Shown piece by piece: positions 1 to 7,028 of a stretch of 9,780 bases of DNA. A program made the translations under genes and the position numbers. How positions within the stretch are numbered: the first letter of the stretch is position 1; each line of letters opens with the position of its first letter. Origin of the DNA: Pseudomonadota bacterium (lineage in GTDB: Bacteria > Pseudomonadota > Gammaproteobacteria > Xanthomonadales > Xanthomonadaceae); contig JAFAFD010000357.1 of NCBI GenBank assembly GCA_023423675.1, positions 1 through 9,780 on the forward strand. The letters run 5' to 3'. The notes beneath the pieces were generated by a model that searched no databases, had not been told where the DNA came from, and saw nothing but the letters and a program-made list of their open reading frames with translations.

Positions 1-16
1 GTCGGCACCCACCAGG
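1..16. repeat. Partial SMAG/REP-like repeat arm at window edge
   Basis: The first 16 bases match the 16 bases at 86-101, which form the right arm and tail of a palindrome there (73-93). The left arm would lie before the window, so only half of the element is visible. It belongs to the same cluster of short palindromes as the next entries. Confidence 0.5.
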
Positions 17-29
17 ACAAAGCCCGGCA

Positions 30-52
30 GTAGATCCACGCCATGCGTGGAT
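30..52 (+). repeat. SMAG-type GTAG palindrome (REP element)
   Basis: A GTAG head (30-33) is followed by a perfect 8-bp stem, ATCCACGC (34-41) and GCGTGGAT (45-52), with a CAT loop. This is the classic form of the S. maltophilia GTAG elements: a tetranucleotide head next to a short GC-rich hairpin. Such elements are usually intergenic and fold in mRNA 3' ends. Confidence 0.8.
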
Positions 53-72
53 GGTCGCGAGCGCGGGCATCA

Positions 73-93
73 GTGCCGACCAACGGTCGGCAC
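73..93. repeat. Perfect 9-bp-stem palindrome, REP-like
   Basis: GTGCCGACC (73-81) and GGTCGGCAC (85-93) form a perfect 9-bp stem around an AAC loop. The sequence before it reads ATCA rather than GTAG, so it is a variant or decayed member of the SMAG class. Its right arm is repeated at 1-16 and 146-156. Confidence 0.7.
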
Positions 94-114
94 CCACCAG
101 GCACAGACCAATGC

Positions 115-137
115 CGCCGGGCATGGCCCGGCGCTAC
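115..137 (-). repeat. SMAG palindrome, minus orientation
   Basis: CGCCGGGC (115-122) and GCCCGGCG (126-133) form a perfect 8-bp stem with an ATG loop. CTAC (134-137) follows, so the minus strand reads GTAG then the hairpin. This is an intact SMAG element in the opposite orientation to the one at 30-52. Confidence 0.8.
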
Positions 138-176
138 CATTACAAGGTCGGCACCCCCCAGGGCACAGATCAGTGC

Positions 177-199
177 CGCCGGGCATGGCTCGGCGCGAC
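177..199 (-). repeat. Degenerate SMAG palindrome next to the GGDEF-EAL stop codon
   Basis: CGCCGGGC (177-184) pairs with GCTCGGCG (188-195) with one G-T wobble. The expected CTAC head is CGAC (196-199). It ends 2 bp from the stop codon at 202-204. In the minus-strand transcript it would be a hairpin directly after the stop, plausibly a 3'-end stabiliser or weak terminator. No U-tract follows it. Confidence 0.6.
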
Positions 200-201
200 C
201 G

Positions 202-2940
202 TCACCGGGCCAGGGCGACTTCCGGGGTGGCGTGCTGCTGGCGCAGCCACAGCGCCAGGTCGCGCGGGCTCAGCGGGCGCGAATACAGGTAGCCCTGGAT
301 CTCGTCGCAGCCCTGCCGGCGCAGCATGTCTTCTTCCTGGTGCGTTTCCACGCCCTCGGCCACCACCTTCATGCCCAGCGCGTGGCCCAGGTGGACGATG
401 GCCTGGGTGACTTCGGCCGTACCCGTGTCGTGCAGCATGCCCTGCACGAAACTGCGGTCGATCTTCAGGCGCCCCACCGGGAAGCGGTTGAGGTAATGCA
501 GGTTGGAGAAGCCGGTTCCGAAGTCATCCACCGCCAGCGGCACGCCATGGCGTTCCAGCACGTCGAAGCAGTGGCGCAGGATGTCGGTGTCACGGATCAA
601 CGCCGATTCGGTCAGTTCCAGCTCGAGCCGCTGCGGCGGCCAGCCATGGGCGTGGCAGATCTCGATCACGCGCTCGGCGAACCCGCGGTCACGCAGCTGC
701 ACCGCCGATACGTTCACCGCAATGCGCTCGAAACGCAGGCCGGCACGATCCCACGCTGCCGCCTGGCGGCAGGCTTCGGACAGCACCCAATCGCCAATGC
801 GGACGATCTCGCCGCACTTCTCGGCAATGGGAATGAACTCTGCCGGACTGCAGTAGCCCACGCCGGGGCGATGCCAGCGCAGCAGCGCTTCGATCGCCGG
901 CGGCTCACCGTGGTGGGCATGCAGCAGCGGCTGGTAGGCCAGGCTGAATTCCTCACGCTCGATGGCACCGTGCAGGCCGTGTTCGATCTCCAGCCGGCGC
1001 TGGATGCGCGCCAGGGCGTCCTGGCTGTAGTACTGGTACGTGTTGCGGCCGGCTTCCTTGGCCGCGTACATCGCTGCATCGGCGGCACGCAGCAGGGAGT
1101 CGAAATCGGTCTGGCTGTCGCCCAGCATGGCGATGCCCACGCTGGCGCCGACCTTCAGGGTGGTGTCGCCACGGCGCAGCGGCTCGGCCAGCGAGCCGAT
1201 CAGCTTGCGCGCCACGTGGCCGGCATCCTCCGGCTCGGCCAGGTCGCGCAGCACCACGATGAATTCGTCGCCACTGAAGCGACCAAACAGATCGTTGTTG
1301 CGCAGGTTCTGGTGCAGGCGGGTGGCTGCCGCCTTCAGCAGCGCATCGCCGGTGGCATGGCCGAAGCTGTCGTTGATGTTCTTGAAGCCATCCAGGTCAA
1401 TGAACAGCATCGCCAGCGAGGTGCCGCGGTCGCGGGCCTCCTCGATGGCCTCGGCGGTCTGCTCGCCCAGCAGCACGCGGTTGGGCAGGCCGGTCAGCAG
1501 ATCGTAGTGGGCCAGCAGCTCGATGCGCTCGTTGGCTTCGCGCTCGCGGGTGATGTCACGGAACAGGACCACGAAGCGCGGCGGCAGGCCGTCGCGGCGA
1601 TCCAGTTCAATCAACACCTGCACCCACACGCGCAGGCCGGACTGGCGGTAGAAGCACAGATCCAGCTGTTCGGGCAGGCCACCACCGGCGATACGCAGCA
1701 GCGCAGCCTCGAAGTTCGCGCGCGAATCCTCAGTGTACAGCGCCAGCGCCTGTTCCAGGGTGATCGGCTCCTTGCGCAGGCCGTGGATGCGGTAGCACTC
1801 CTCGGTCCACTGCATGTGCCGGGTGCTGACTTCGATCTCGCAGCCACCGATGCGGCCCAGTGCGGAGACACGGTTCAGCAGTTCGGTGCGCCAGCGGATG
1901 AGTGCATCGGTCTGGTGCTGCTCGGTGATGTTCTGCACCTGGCCCAGCAGACGCTTGGGATGGCCATCCATGTCCAGCAGCGGCTGCATCCACAGGCGCA
2001 GGTGCTGGGACGGCTCGCTGCCGCGGGTCAGTTCCAGTTCCAGGTTGGCCGCACGACCGTCGCGCCACAGCCGGCGCCAGGCCGCACGCAGCGCGCCGCG
2101 CGAACGCGGATGCAGCTGCTTCAGCCAGCGCCGCTGGCCGTGCACTTCGCCGGGCGCCAGGGCCAACAGCGAGCGCAGCTCGGGCGACCACCAGAACCGG
2201 TGGTTGGTGGGGTCGAACGACCAGCTGCCCATGCTGGCGATGCGCTGGGCCTCGCTCAGGTGCAGCTGCTGTTCCTGCAGCAGCGCTTCCAGCTGCTTCT
2301 GCTGCTCGATGTCGGTATGGGTGCCGACCATGCGCAGCGGCTGTCCGTCGGCGGTACGCGCAACCACGCGACCGCGGTCGAGCACCCAGCGCCACTGGCC
2401 ATCCTCCTGGCGGAAGCGGAACTGGGCGCTGTACTGTTCGCTGTGGCCGCGCAGGTGCTCGTCCAGCGCCGCACGCATGTCGGCCAGGTCATCGCCGTGG
2501 ACGCGGGACATGATGTTGTTGGCGGTCTCGTCCACCAGCGAAGGCGTCCGTACCACCCGGTCGCTGGGAATATCCCAGTCCCACAGGCTGTGGCCAGCGC
2601 TTTCCAGCGCCAGCTCCCAACGGCCGCCGGCATCGACCGGCACCGGCTCGGGCACGCTGAGGGTGAAGGCCAGCAGGTTGCCACTGCCATCGTGCACGGC
2701 GCGCAGGTAGCCGTCGTAGTGGCCGCGTGGGCCGCCCGGCAGGGTGCAGGCGACGATGCCACCGTCGGCCGCCAGCAGGCGCAGGTCCTCCAGCATCGGC
2801 GCGTAGGCGGCCACCGTCGCCGGCAGGCCGTGTTCGCGCGCGGCCGGGTTGGCTGCAAGCGGACGGCCGCCACGGTCGACGATGACCAGCGCCGAGGCAA
2901 GCGGGTGCTGCAGCAGGCTGGCGATGATCCCTTGGTCCAC
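202..2940 (-). CDS. PAS-rich GGDEF-EAL cyclic-di-GMP enzyme, 912 aa
   Basis: This is a cytoplasmic cyclic-di-GMP protein with no visible signal peptide or membrane segment. PAS-like modules span about residues 15-105, 108-230, 230-355 and 365-465; the first is the weakest. A GGDEF domain follows (about 475-640, GLPNR at 484-488), then EAL (about 660-905). The signature is SGDEF (556-560). RNND (547-550) lies five residues before it, as expected for an inhibitory I-site. The EAL domain keeps EALLRW (684-689), NVS, ELTES, VDDFGTGFSNL, KIDRSF, EGVET and QGY, so phosphodiesterase activity is likely. Whether SGDEF still makes c-di-GMP is uncertain. The GTG start is chosen because GGAG lies 9 nt upstream and no ATG fits. 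The open frame runs on to 4272, but that part is antisense to the kinase gene. The gene is divergent from the kinase. It resembles PAS-GGDEF-EAL proteins acting on motility or biofilm; the ligand is unknown. Confidence 0.9.
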   Translation of the reverse strand: MDQGIIASLLQHPLASALVIVDRGGRPLAANPAAREHGLPATVAAYAPMLEDLRLLAADGGIVACTLPGGPRGHYDGYLRAVHDGSGNLLAFTLSVPEPVPVDAGGRWELALESAGHSLWDWDIPSDRVVRTPSLVDETANNIMSRVHGDDLADMRAALDEHLRGHSEQYSAQFRFRQEDGQWRWVLDRGRVVARTADGQPLRMVGTHTDIEQQKQLEALLQEQQLHLSEAQRIASMGSWSFDPTNHRFWWSPELRSLLALAPGEVHGQRRWLKQLHPRSRGALRAAWRRLWRDGRAANLELELTRGSEPSQHLRLWMQPLLDMDGHPKRLLGQVQNITEQHQTDALIRWRTELLNRVSALGRIGGCEIEVSTRHMQWTEECYRIHGLRKEPITLEQALALYTEDSRANFEAALLRIAGGGLPEQLDLCFYRQSGLRVWVQVLIELDRRDGLPPRFVVLFRDITREREANERIELLAHYDLLTGLPNRVLLGEQTAEAIEEARDRGTSLAMLFIDLDGFKNINDSFGHATGDALLKAAATRLHQNLRNNDLFGRFSGDEFIVVLRDLAEPEDAGHVARKLIGSLAEPLRRGDTTLKVGASVGIAMLGDSQTDFDSLLRAADAAMYAAKEAGRNTYQYYSQDALARIQRRLEIEHGLHGAIEREEFSLAYQPLLHAHHGEPPAIEALLRWHRPGVGYCSPAEFIPIAEKCGEIVRIGDWVLSEACRQAAAWDRAGLRFERIAVNVSAVQLRDRGFAERVIEICHAHGWPPQRLELELTESALIRDTDILRHCFDVLERHGVPLAVDDFGTGFSNLHYLNRFPVGRLKIDRSFVQGMLHDTGTAEVTQAIVHLGHALGMKVVAEGVETHQEEDMLRRQGCDEIQGYLYSRPLSPRDLALWLRQQHATPEVALAR

Positions 2941-3071
2941 GCGATGTTGCTCCGGAATGGCGCGCCCGACAGCGGGGCACGCAGTGGTTAACGGCGCCTC
3001 CGGCGGATAATTGAGTGCCTGGACGCGGTCGCGCGTTAATATGGCTGGCGCCCCCTCCCCCTGCCCTGTCC
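2941..3071. promoter_or_regulatory. Divergent intergenic region with candidate -10 for the kinase operon
   Basis: This is the only spacer between the divergent GGDEF-EAL and kinase genes, and it has an AT-richer patch (about 2987-3044) in very GC-rich surroundings. On the plus strand TAATAT (3037-3042) resembles a -10 box, and TTGAGT (3011-3016) a weak -35 at a long 20-bp spacing. A start near 3050 would leave a ~20-nt leader before the ATG at 3072. On the minus strand only a weak AATTAT-like -10 is visible. No sigma-54 or sigma-28 element was found here. Confidence 0.35.
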
Positions 3072-5174
3072 ATGCCCGCAGAACCGACCGGCACCGCCCC
3101 CGCTCCCGACCCGCAGATGGCGAAGGCGCTGGGTCGTGACCGCCGTCGGGTGGTGCTGACCTATCTGATGCTGGCGCTGGCCTGGATGATCGCCACCGAT
3201 GGCGCCATGGCGGCACTGATATCGGACCCGCGGCAGCTGGCGTTCTGGCAGACCGTGAAGGACGCCTTCTTCGCCTTTGCCAGCGCCGGCCTGCTGTACC
3301 TGCTGCTGCGCCCGTTGGCCGAGCACGTGCTGCGCACCCATGCGCGCCTGCAGGGCTCGGAGCTGCGCCTGCGGCAGATGTTCGAGGGCAACCCCGGGCC
3401 GATCCTGGTCTACGACCTGGACAGCCTGGCCATCCTCGACGCCAACCCGGCCGCCTGCCTGGCCTTCGGCTGGGAGCGCGACGCGCTGCTGGAGCAGACC
3501 ATCGACGTGCTGTGGCCACCCGGCGACAGGCTGATCCTGCAGAACAAGCTGGAGGCGATCCGCGAGGCGCCCGAGCAGATCTGCGTGCTGCGCACCCCGC
3601 TGCAGCTGCGCGATGGCAGCCGCCGGCAGATGGAGCTGCGCTCGAACGCGATCGACTACGACGGCCACAACGCCCGCCTGCTGATCGCCATCGACCGCAC
3701 CGCCGAGGACCTGGCCCAGCTGCGTCGCGACCAGGCCCTGGCCCGCGTGGAAGAGGCACACGAACTGGCCCGCATCGGTGCTTGGGAGCTGGACCCAGCC
3801 AGTGGCCTCGGCCGCTACTCCAACCAGGTTTACCGCCTGCTGGGCCGCCGCCCGCCCGAGGCGCGGCGCTGGCATCGCTTCGATGAACTGCTGGTGCCGG
3901 CCGACCCGACCACGGCCGCGCAGACCGAGCAGCTGTTGGCCGAACTGTGCACCGACCCCAGGCTGCAGGTGGATGTGCTGCTGCCCGTGCTGTCGATGGA
4001 TGGCCGTACCCTGATGGTGCACCTGCGCGCGGCCTGTGGAACGGACGAGGCCGGCCGCGAGCGGGTGCTCGGCACCCTGCAGGACGTGACCGAGCGCGAG
4101 CAGTCGCGGCGCCTGCTGCGTGAGCGCGAGGAGCAGTTCCGCGAGCTGGTGCGGGTGCTCCCCGACGGCGTGGTGATCCTGTCCGACGAGCACGTGCTGT
4201 ACGCCAACGCCTGGGCCGCGGCCCTGTTCGGCTATGGCAGCCAGACCCTGCTGGGCGAGCCGCTGGATGCACTGGTGGACCCGGCGGAACTGGACCGGGT
4301 GCGCCTGCAGCTGCGTGCCGGCCAGCCGCAGCATAGCCCCGGGCATAACAGCGTGGTGGTGATGCAGCGCGCCGATGGCCGCCGCTTCCACGCCGGCCTG
4401 GCGGTGGGCGAAGTGCGCTACGGCGGCCGCGACTGCAAGCTGCTGATCGTGCGTGACCTGAGCGAATCCGAACGCACGCGCACCGCGCTGGAAACCAGCA
4501 ACCGCGAACTGCAGGCCATGGCCGGCCGTCTGTTCTCGCTTCAGGAGGACGAGCGCCGCGCCATCTCGCGCGACCTGCACGATGACATCGGCCAGGCCAT
4601 CACCGCCATCAAGCTTTCCGCCTACGCCGCGCAGGATGAGGCAGACGCACGACGCCGCAGCGAAGATCTGGCGCAGATCGTCAGCCTGGCCGACAGCACG
4701 GTGGCCAAGCTGCGCGACATTTCCACCCTGCTGCGCCCGCCGCAGCTGGATGCACTCGGCCTTGAGGCGGCACTGAGCTGGCAGGCACGGGTGCTGTTCC
4801 GTTCCTCGCCGGTGGAGCTGCTGGCCGAGATCGACACCCTGCCCTCGCGCCCGGACAACAGCATCGAACAGGCCTGTTTCCGCATCGCCCAGGAAAGTCT
4901 GACCAACGTGCTGCGCCACGCCCGTGCCAGCCAGGTGCAGCTGCAGCTGCGCGATGTCGACCAGCGCGGCCTGCACCTGCTGATCCGCGATGACGGCGAG
5001 GGTTTCGACCCGGACGGCCCGCGCGGCCTGGGCCTGATCGTGATGCGCGAACGTGCGCAGAGCGTCGGCGGCAACGTCCGCATCGAGTCGGCGCAGGGCG
5101 CCGGTACGCTTGTCGACGTCCATCTTCCTTACCAGGCGGTCACTGCGAGCGCCGCTGATTCCCCGGAACACTGA
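3072..5174 (+). CDS. Membrane PAS-PAS-PAS-HisKA_3 sensor histidine kinase (RavS-like)
   Basis: This 700-aa inner-membrane sensor kinase has two hydrophobic segments (about residues 26-49 and 57-81) joined by a very short loop. Sensing is therefore more likely membrane or cytoplasmic than periplasmic. Three PAS-like domains follow (about 95-210, 222-340, 350-465). The dimerisation domain is HisKA_3 type, with RDLHDDIGQAITAIK carrying the probable phospho-His503. The HATPase domain shows the N-box QESLTNVLRHA (Asn612), DDGEGFD (Asp641) and GLGL. HisKA_3 kinases such as NarX and UhpB usually pair with LuxR/NarL-type regulators, but none is in the window. The next gene, 3 bp downstream, is a GGDEF-EAL-REC regulator, so the pair looks like Xanthomonas RavS/RavR (recalled, not searched). 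The start is uncertain: ATG 3072 lacks a clear Shine-Dalgarno sequence. GTG 3015 (719 aa) adds a proline-rich tail overlapping the candidate -10, and ATG 3117 is also possible. Confidence 0.88.
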   Translation: MPAEPTGTAPAPDPQMAKALGRDRRRVVLTYLMLALAWMIATDGAMAALISDPRQLAFWQTVKDAFFAFASAGLLYLLLRPLAEHVLRTHARLQGSELRLRQMFEGNPGPILVYDLDSLAILDANPAACLAFGWERDALLEQTIDVLWPPGDRLILQNKLEAIREAPEQICVLRTPLQLRDGSRRQMELRSNAIDYDGHNARLLIAIDRTAEDLAQLRRDQALARVEEAHELARIGAWELDPASGLGRYSNQVYRLLGRRPPEARRWHRFDELLVPADPTTAAQTEQLLAELCTDPRLQVDVLLPVLSMDGRTLMVHLRAACGTDEAGRERVLGTLQDVTEREQSRRLLREREEQFRELVRVLPDGVVILSDEHVLYANAWAAALFGYGSQTLLGEPLDALVDPAELDRVRLQLRAGQPQHSPGHNSVVVMQRADGRRFHAGLAVGEVRYGGRDCKLLIVRDLSESERTRTALETSNRELQAMAGRLFSLQEDERRAISRDLHDDIGQAITAIKLSAYAAQDEADARRRSEDLAQIVSLADSTVAKLRDISTLLRPPQLDALGLEAALSWQARVLFRSSPVELLAEIDTLPSRPDNSIEQACFRIAQESLTNVLRHARASQVQLQLRDVDQRGLHLLIRDDGEGFDPDGPRGLGLIVMRERAQSVGGNVRIESAQGAGTLVDVHLPYQAVTASAADSPEH

Positions 5175-5177
5175 GCC

Positions 5178-6953
5178 ATGTGGAACCCCAACATGCCCCC
5201 TGTCAGCATCGACGACGCCCCCGATCGGTTGGGCGCCGGCAACCCCGAGCTGCAGGCCATGGTCACCGAAGCCGCCTCCGGCGGCACCCCGCTGATGCTG
5301 ATGCACGTGGATATCGACCACTTCGCATCGGTCAACGAAAACATGAGTGCCGAAGTCGGCGACCAGGCCCTGGTGCTGGTTGCGCAGCGCCTGCAGTCCT
5401 ACCTGCGCGGTCGCGGCAAGCTGTGGCGCCACGGCAGCGATGAATTCCTGCTGGCCGTGCCGCGCACTGCCGACCTGCCGCTGCCGGAAGACTTCGCCGA
5501 AGAGATCCGCCAGCAGATGGAGCTGCCGCTGTCGGTGCTGCCGTACACGCTGTTCATGACCGGCAAGCTGGGCGTGAGCCTGTGCCCGGAGCACGCCAGC
5601 AACGCCTCGCGCCTGCTCGACCACGCCGAAGATGCGCTGTACCAGGCCGCCCGCGAAGGCGGCAATGCGGTGCGCATCCACGCGGTGGACACCCCGCCGA
5701 GCGCGCACAGCGAGAGCATCATCGCCCGCCAGATCGTCGATGCGATCCCCAATGGCGAACTGAAGCTGCGCTACCAGCCGCTGGTCAGCGCCCGCGACGG
5801 CCACGTGGTGGGCATGGAGGCGCTGCTGCGCTGGCAGTCACCGACCCTGGGCATGCTGGTGCCGGAGCGCTTCATGCGCACCGCCGAACGCCTGGGCATC
5901 ATCGTGCAGATCGGCACCTGGGTGCTGGAAGGCGCGTTGAAGCAGGCGCGGCTGTGGCGCGACCAGGGCTTCGATGACTTCACCATCGCGGTGAACGTGT
6001 CGACCCTGCAGCTGCTGCGTCCGAACTTCTTCGCCGAGGTGATGGGACTGATCCAGGCGGCGGGCGTGCCGGCGCAGATGCTGACGCTGGAGATCAACGA
6101 AAGCGCGCTGACCAACAACGTCAACTTCGTCCACGAGACCCTGGCCAACCTGCGCAACGAAGGTATCAGTCTGAGCCTGGACAACTTCGGCACCGGCGAT
6201 TCCAGCCTGAGCGCGCTGGTGCGCTACCCGGTGGACAAGCTGAAGATCGACCGCAGTTTCATCAAGAGCGCGCCGGCCGGCAACCGCGAGGCCGCCATCG
6301 CGCGCGCGATCATCGCCATGGGCCACCAGCTGGGCATGACGGTGATTGCCAACGGGGTGGAATCGCAGGCACAGCTGGGCTTCCTGCGTCGCAACGACTG
6401 CGACGTGTTCCAGGGCTACCTGTTTGGCGAGCCGATGTCGGCCGATGCCGCCGGCATGACCCTGCGCCGCCGCTACCTGCGCCCGGAAGCGTTCGCCGAG
6501 ACCCGTCCGGACCGCACCCTGCTGCTGCTGGACGACGAGGAGAACGTGCTGCGTTCGCTGGTGCGCCTGTTCCGTCGCGATGGCTACCGCATCCTGGCTG
6601 CAGGCAACGTGCGCGATGCGTTCGACCTGCTGGCGATCAACGACGTGCAGGTGATCCTGTCCGACCAGCGCATGAGCGACATGAGCGGCACCGAGTTCCT
6701 GGGCCGGGTGAAGATGCTGTACCCGGACACGATCCGCCTGGTGCTGTCCGGCTACACCGATCTGAACACGGTGACCGATGCGATCAACCGCGGCGCGATC
6801 TACCGCTTCCTGACCAAGCCCTGGAACGACGATGAGCTGCGCAAGCACATCCACCAGGCGTTCCGCACGTACGAGGAACAGCGACGCAGCAATGCGGGAC
6901 CGACGGCGGTGGAAGCGGCGGATGCAGGCGAGGATCGCTCGCCGCTGCGGTGA
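5178..6953 (+). CDS. GGDEF-EAL-REC response regulator, RavR-like, with degenerate catalytic motifs
   Basis: This 591-aa cytoplasmic response regulator has its receiver domain at the C-terminus. The GGDEF-like domain (about 30-180) has GSDEF (86-90) and no Asp in the I-site position. The EAL domain (about 185-430) keeps MEALLRW (Glu214), NVST, EINES, KIDRSF and FQGY. However, DDFGTG is DNFGTG (Asn336) and EGVE is NGVE (Asn392). In RocR-type numbering these correspond to Asp296 and Glu352, a metal-site residue and the proposed general base. Strong phosphodiesterase activity is therefore doubtful. REC (about 447-570) keeps an acidic DDEE patch, phospho-acceptor Asp496 (LSDQRM), SGY and TKPW, the style of HupR/RpfG-type receivers. 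The ATG lies 3 bp after the kinase stop, so the two genes are almost certainly co-transcribed and translationally coupled. GGDEF-EAL-REC order and a PAS kinase neighbour match Xanthomonas RavR, which links c-di-GMP turnover to virulence. That orthology is from memory. Confidence 0.9.
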   Translation: MWNPNMPPVSIDDAPDRLGAGNPELQAMVTEAASGGTPLMLMHVDIDHFASVNENMSAEVGDQALVLVAQRLQSYLRGRGKLWRHGSDEFLLAVPRTADLPLPEDFAEEIRQQMELPLSVLPYTLFMTGKLGVSLCPEHASNASRLLDHAEDALYQAAREGGNAVRIHAVDTPPSAHSESIIARQIVDAIPNGELKLRYQPLVSARDGHVVGMEALLRWQSPTLGMLVPERFMRTAERLGIIVQIGTWVLEGALKQARLWRDQGFDDFTIAVNVSTLQLLRPNFFAEVMGLIQAAGVPAQMLTLEINESALTNNVNFVHETLANLRNEGISLSLDNFGTGDSSLSALVRYPVDKLKIDRSFIKSAPAGNREAAIARAIIAMGHQLGMTVIANGVESQAQLGFLRRNDCDVFQGYLFGEPMSADAAGMTLRRRYLRPEAFAETRPDRTLLLLDDEENVLRSLVRLFRRDGYRILAAGNVRDAFDLLAINDVQVILSDQRMSDMSGTEFLGRVKMLYPDTIRLVLSGYTDLNTVTDAINRGAIYRFLTKPWNDDELRKHIHQAFRTYEEQRRSNAGPTAVEAADAGEDRSPLR

Positions 6954-6958
6954 CCCAC

Positions 6959-7020
6959 CTGTAGAGTCGAGCCATGCTCGACTACGGCAAAAAGCAGTCG
7001 AGCACGGCTCGACTCTACAG
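6959..7020. repeat. Inverted SMAG dimer between convergent genes; likely bidirectional terminator
   Basis: Two SMAG elements face opposite ways. The first has GTAG (6961-6964) and stem AGTCGAGC/GCTCGACT (6965-6972, 6976-6983). The second has the same stem (6996-7003, 7007-7014) followed by CTAC (7015-7018). The whole block is also one large inverted repeat, since the outer ~25 bases of each side are complementary with one mismatch. It fills the 75-bp gap between the regulator stop (6953) and the convergent kinase stop (7029), so each transcript would end in a strong hairpin. An A-run (6989-6993) lies in the spacer. Confidence 0.85.
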
Positions 7021-7028
7021 AAGCCCGA

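Larger units (their letters stand above)
85..199. repeat. Imperfect tandem duplication of a ~54-bp unit with SMAG hairpins
   Basis: Positions 85-137 and 146-199 are two copies of one unit, differing at a few bases and by one inserted G in the second copy. Each starts with GGTCGGCACCC and ends in a CGCCGGGC-ATG-GCYCGGCG hairpin. The unit combines a palindrome arm with a full hairpin, so this may be a compound REP (BIME-like) structure that duplicated locally. It lies immediately 3' of the minus-strand GGDEF-EAL gene and would be in its transcript tail. Confidence 0.65.

Noticed and set aside
1..201. Possible CRISPR array, since similar units recur
   Set aside because: There are only two full units, they are palindromic throughout, and there are no unique spacers of constant length or cas genes. 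SMAG/REP elements explain them.
43..2991. Plus-strand open frame of 982 codons
   Set aside because: It is antisense to the GGDEF-EAL gene and its product is low-complexity Gln/Ala/His/Arg with no domain. Long antisense frames are common in GC-rich codon use.
3015..3071. Longer kinase start at GTG 3015
   Set aside because: It adds a proline-rich 19-residue tail and overlaps the candidate -10 box. A weak GGA lies upstream, so it is disfavoured rather than excluded.
2941..4272. N-terminal extension of the GGDEF-EAL frame up to 4272
   Set aside because: The extra residues are Arg/Ala/Pro/Ser-rich and antisense to the kinase; the GTG at 2940 with GGAG 9 nt upstream is a better start.
3036..5804. 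Minus-strand open frame of 922 codons opposite the kinase and regulator
   Set aside because: It spans two genes on the other strand, including their junction, and reads as His/Gln/Ala-rich sequence with no family signature; the plus-strand proteins have clear domains.
5838..6854. Minus-strand 338-codon frame within the regulator gene
   Set aside because: It is antisense to conserved EAL and REC coding sequence and shows no domain of its own.
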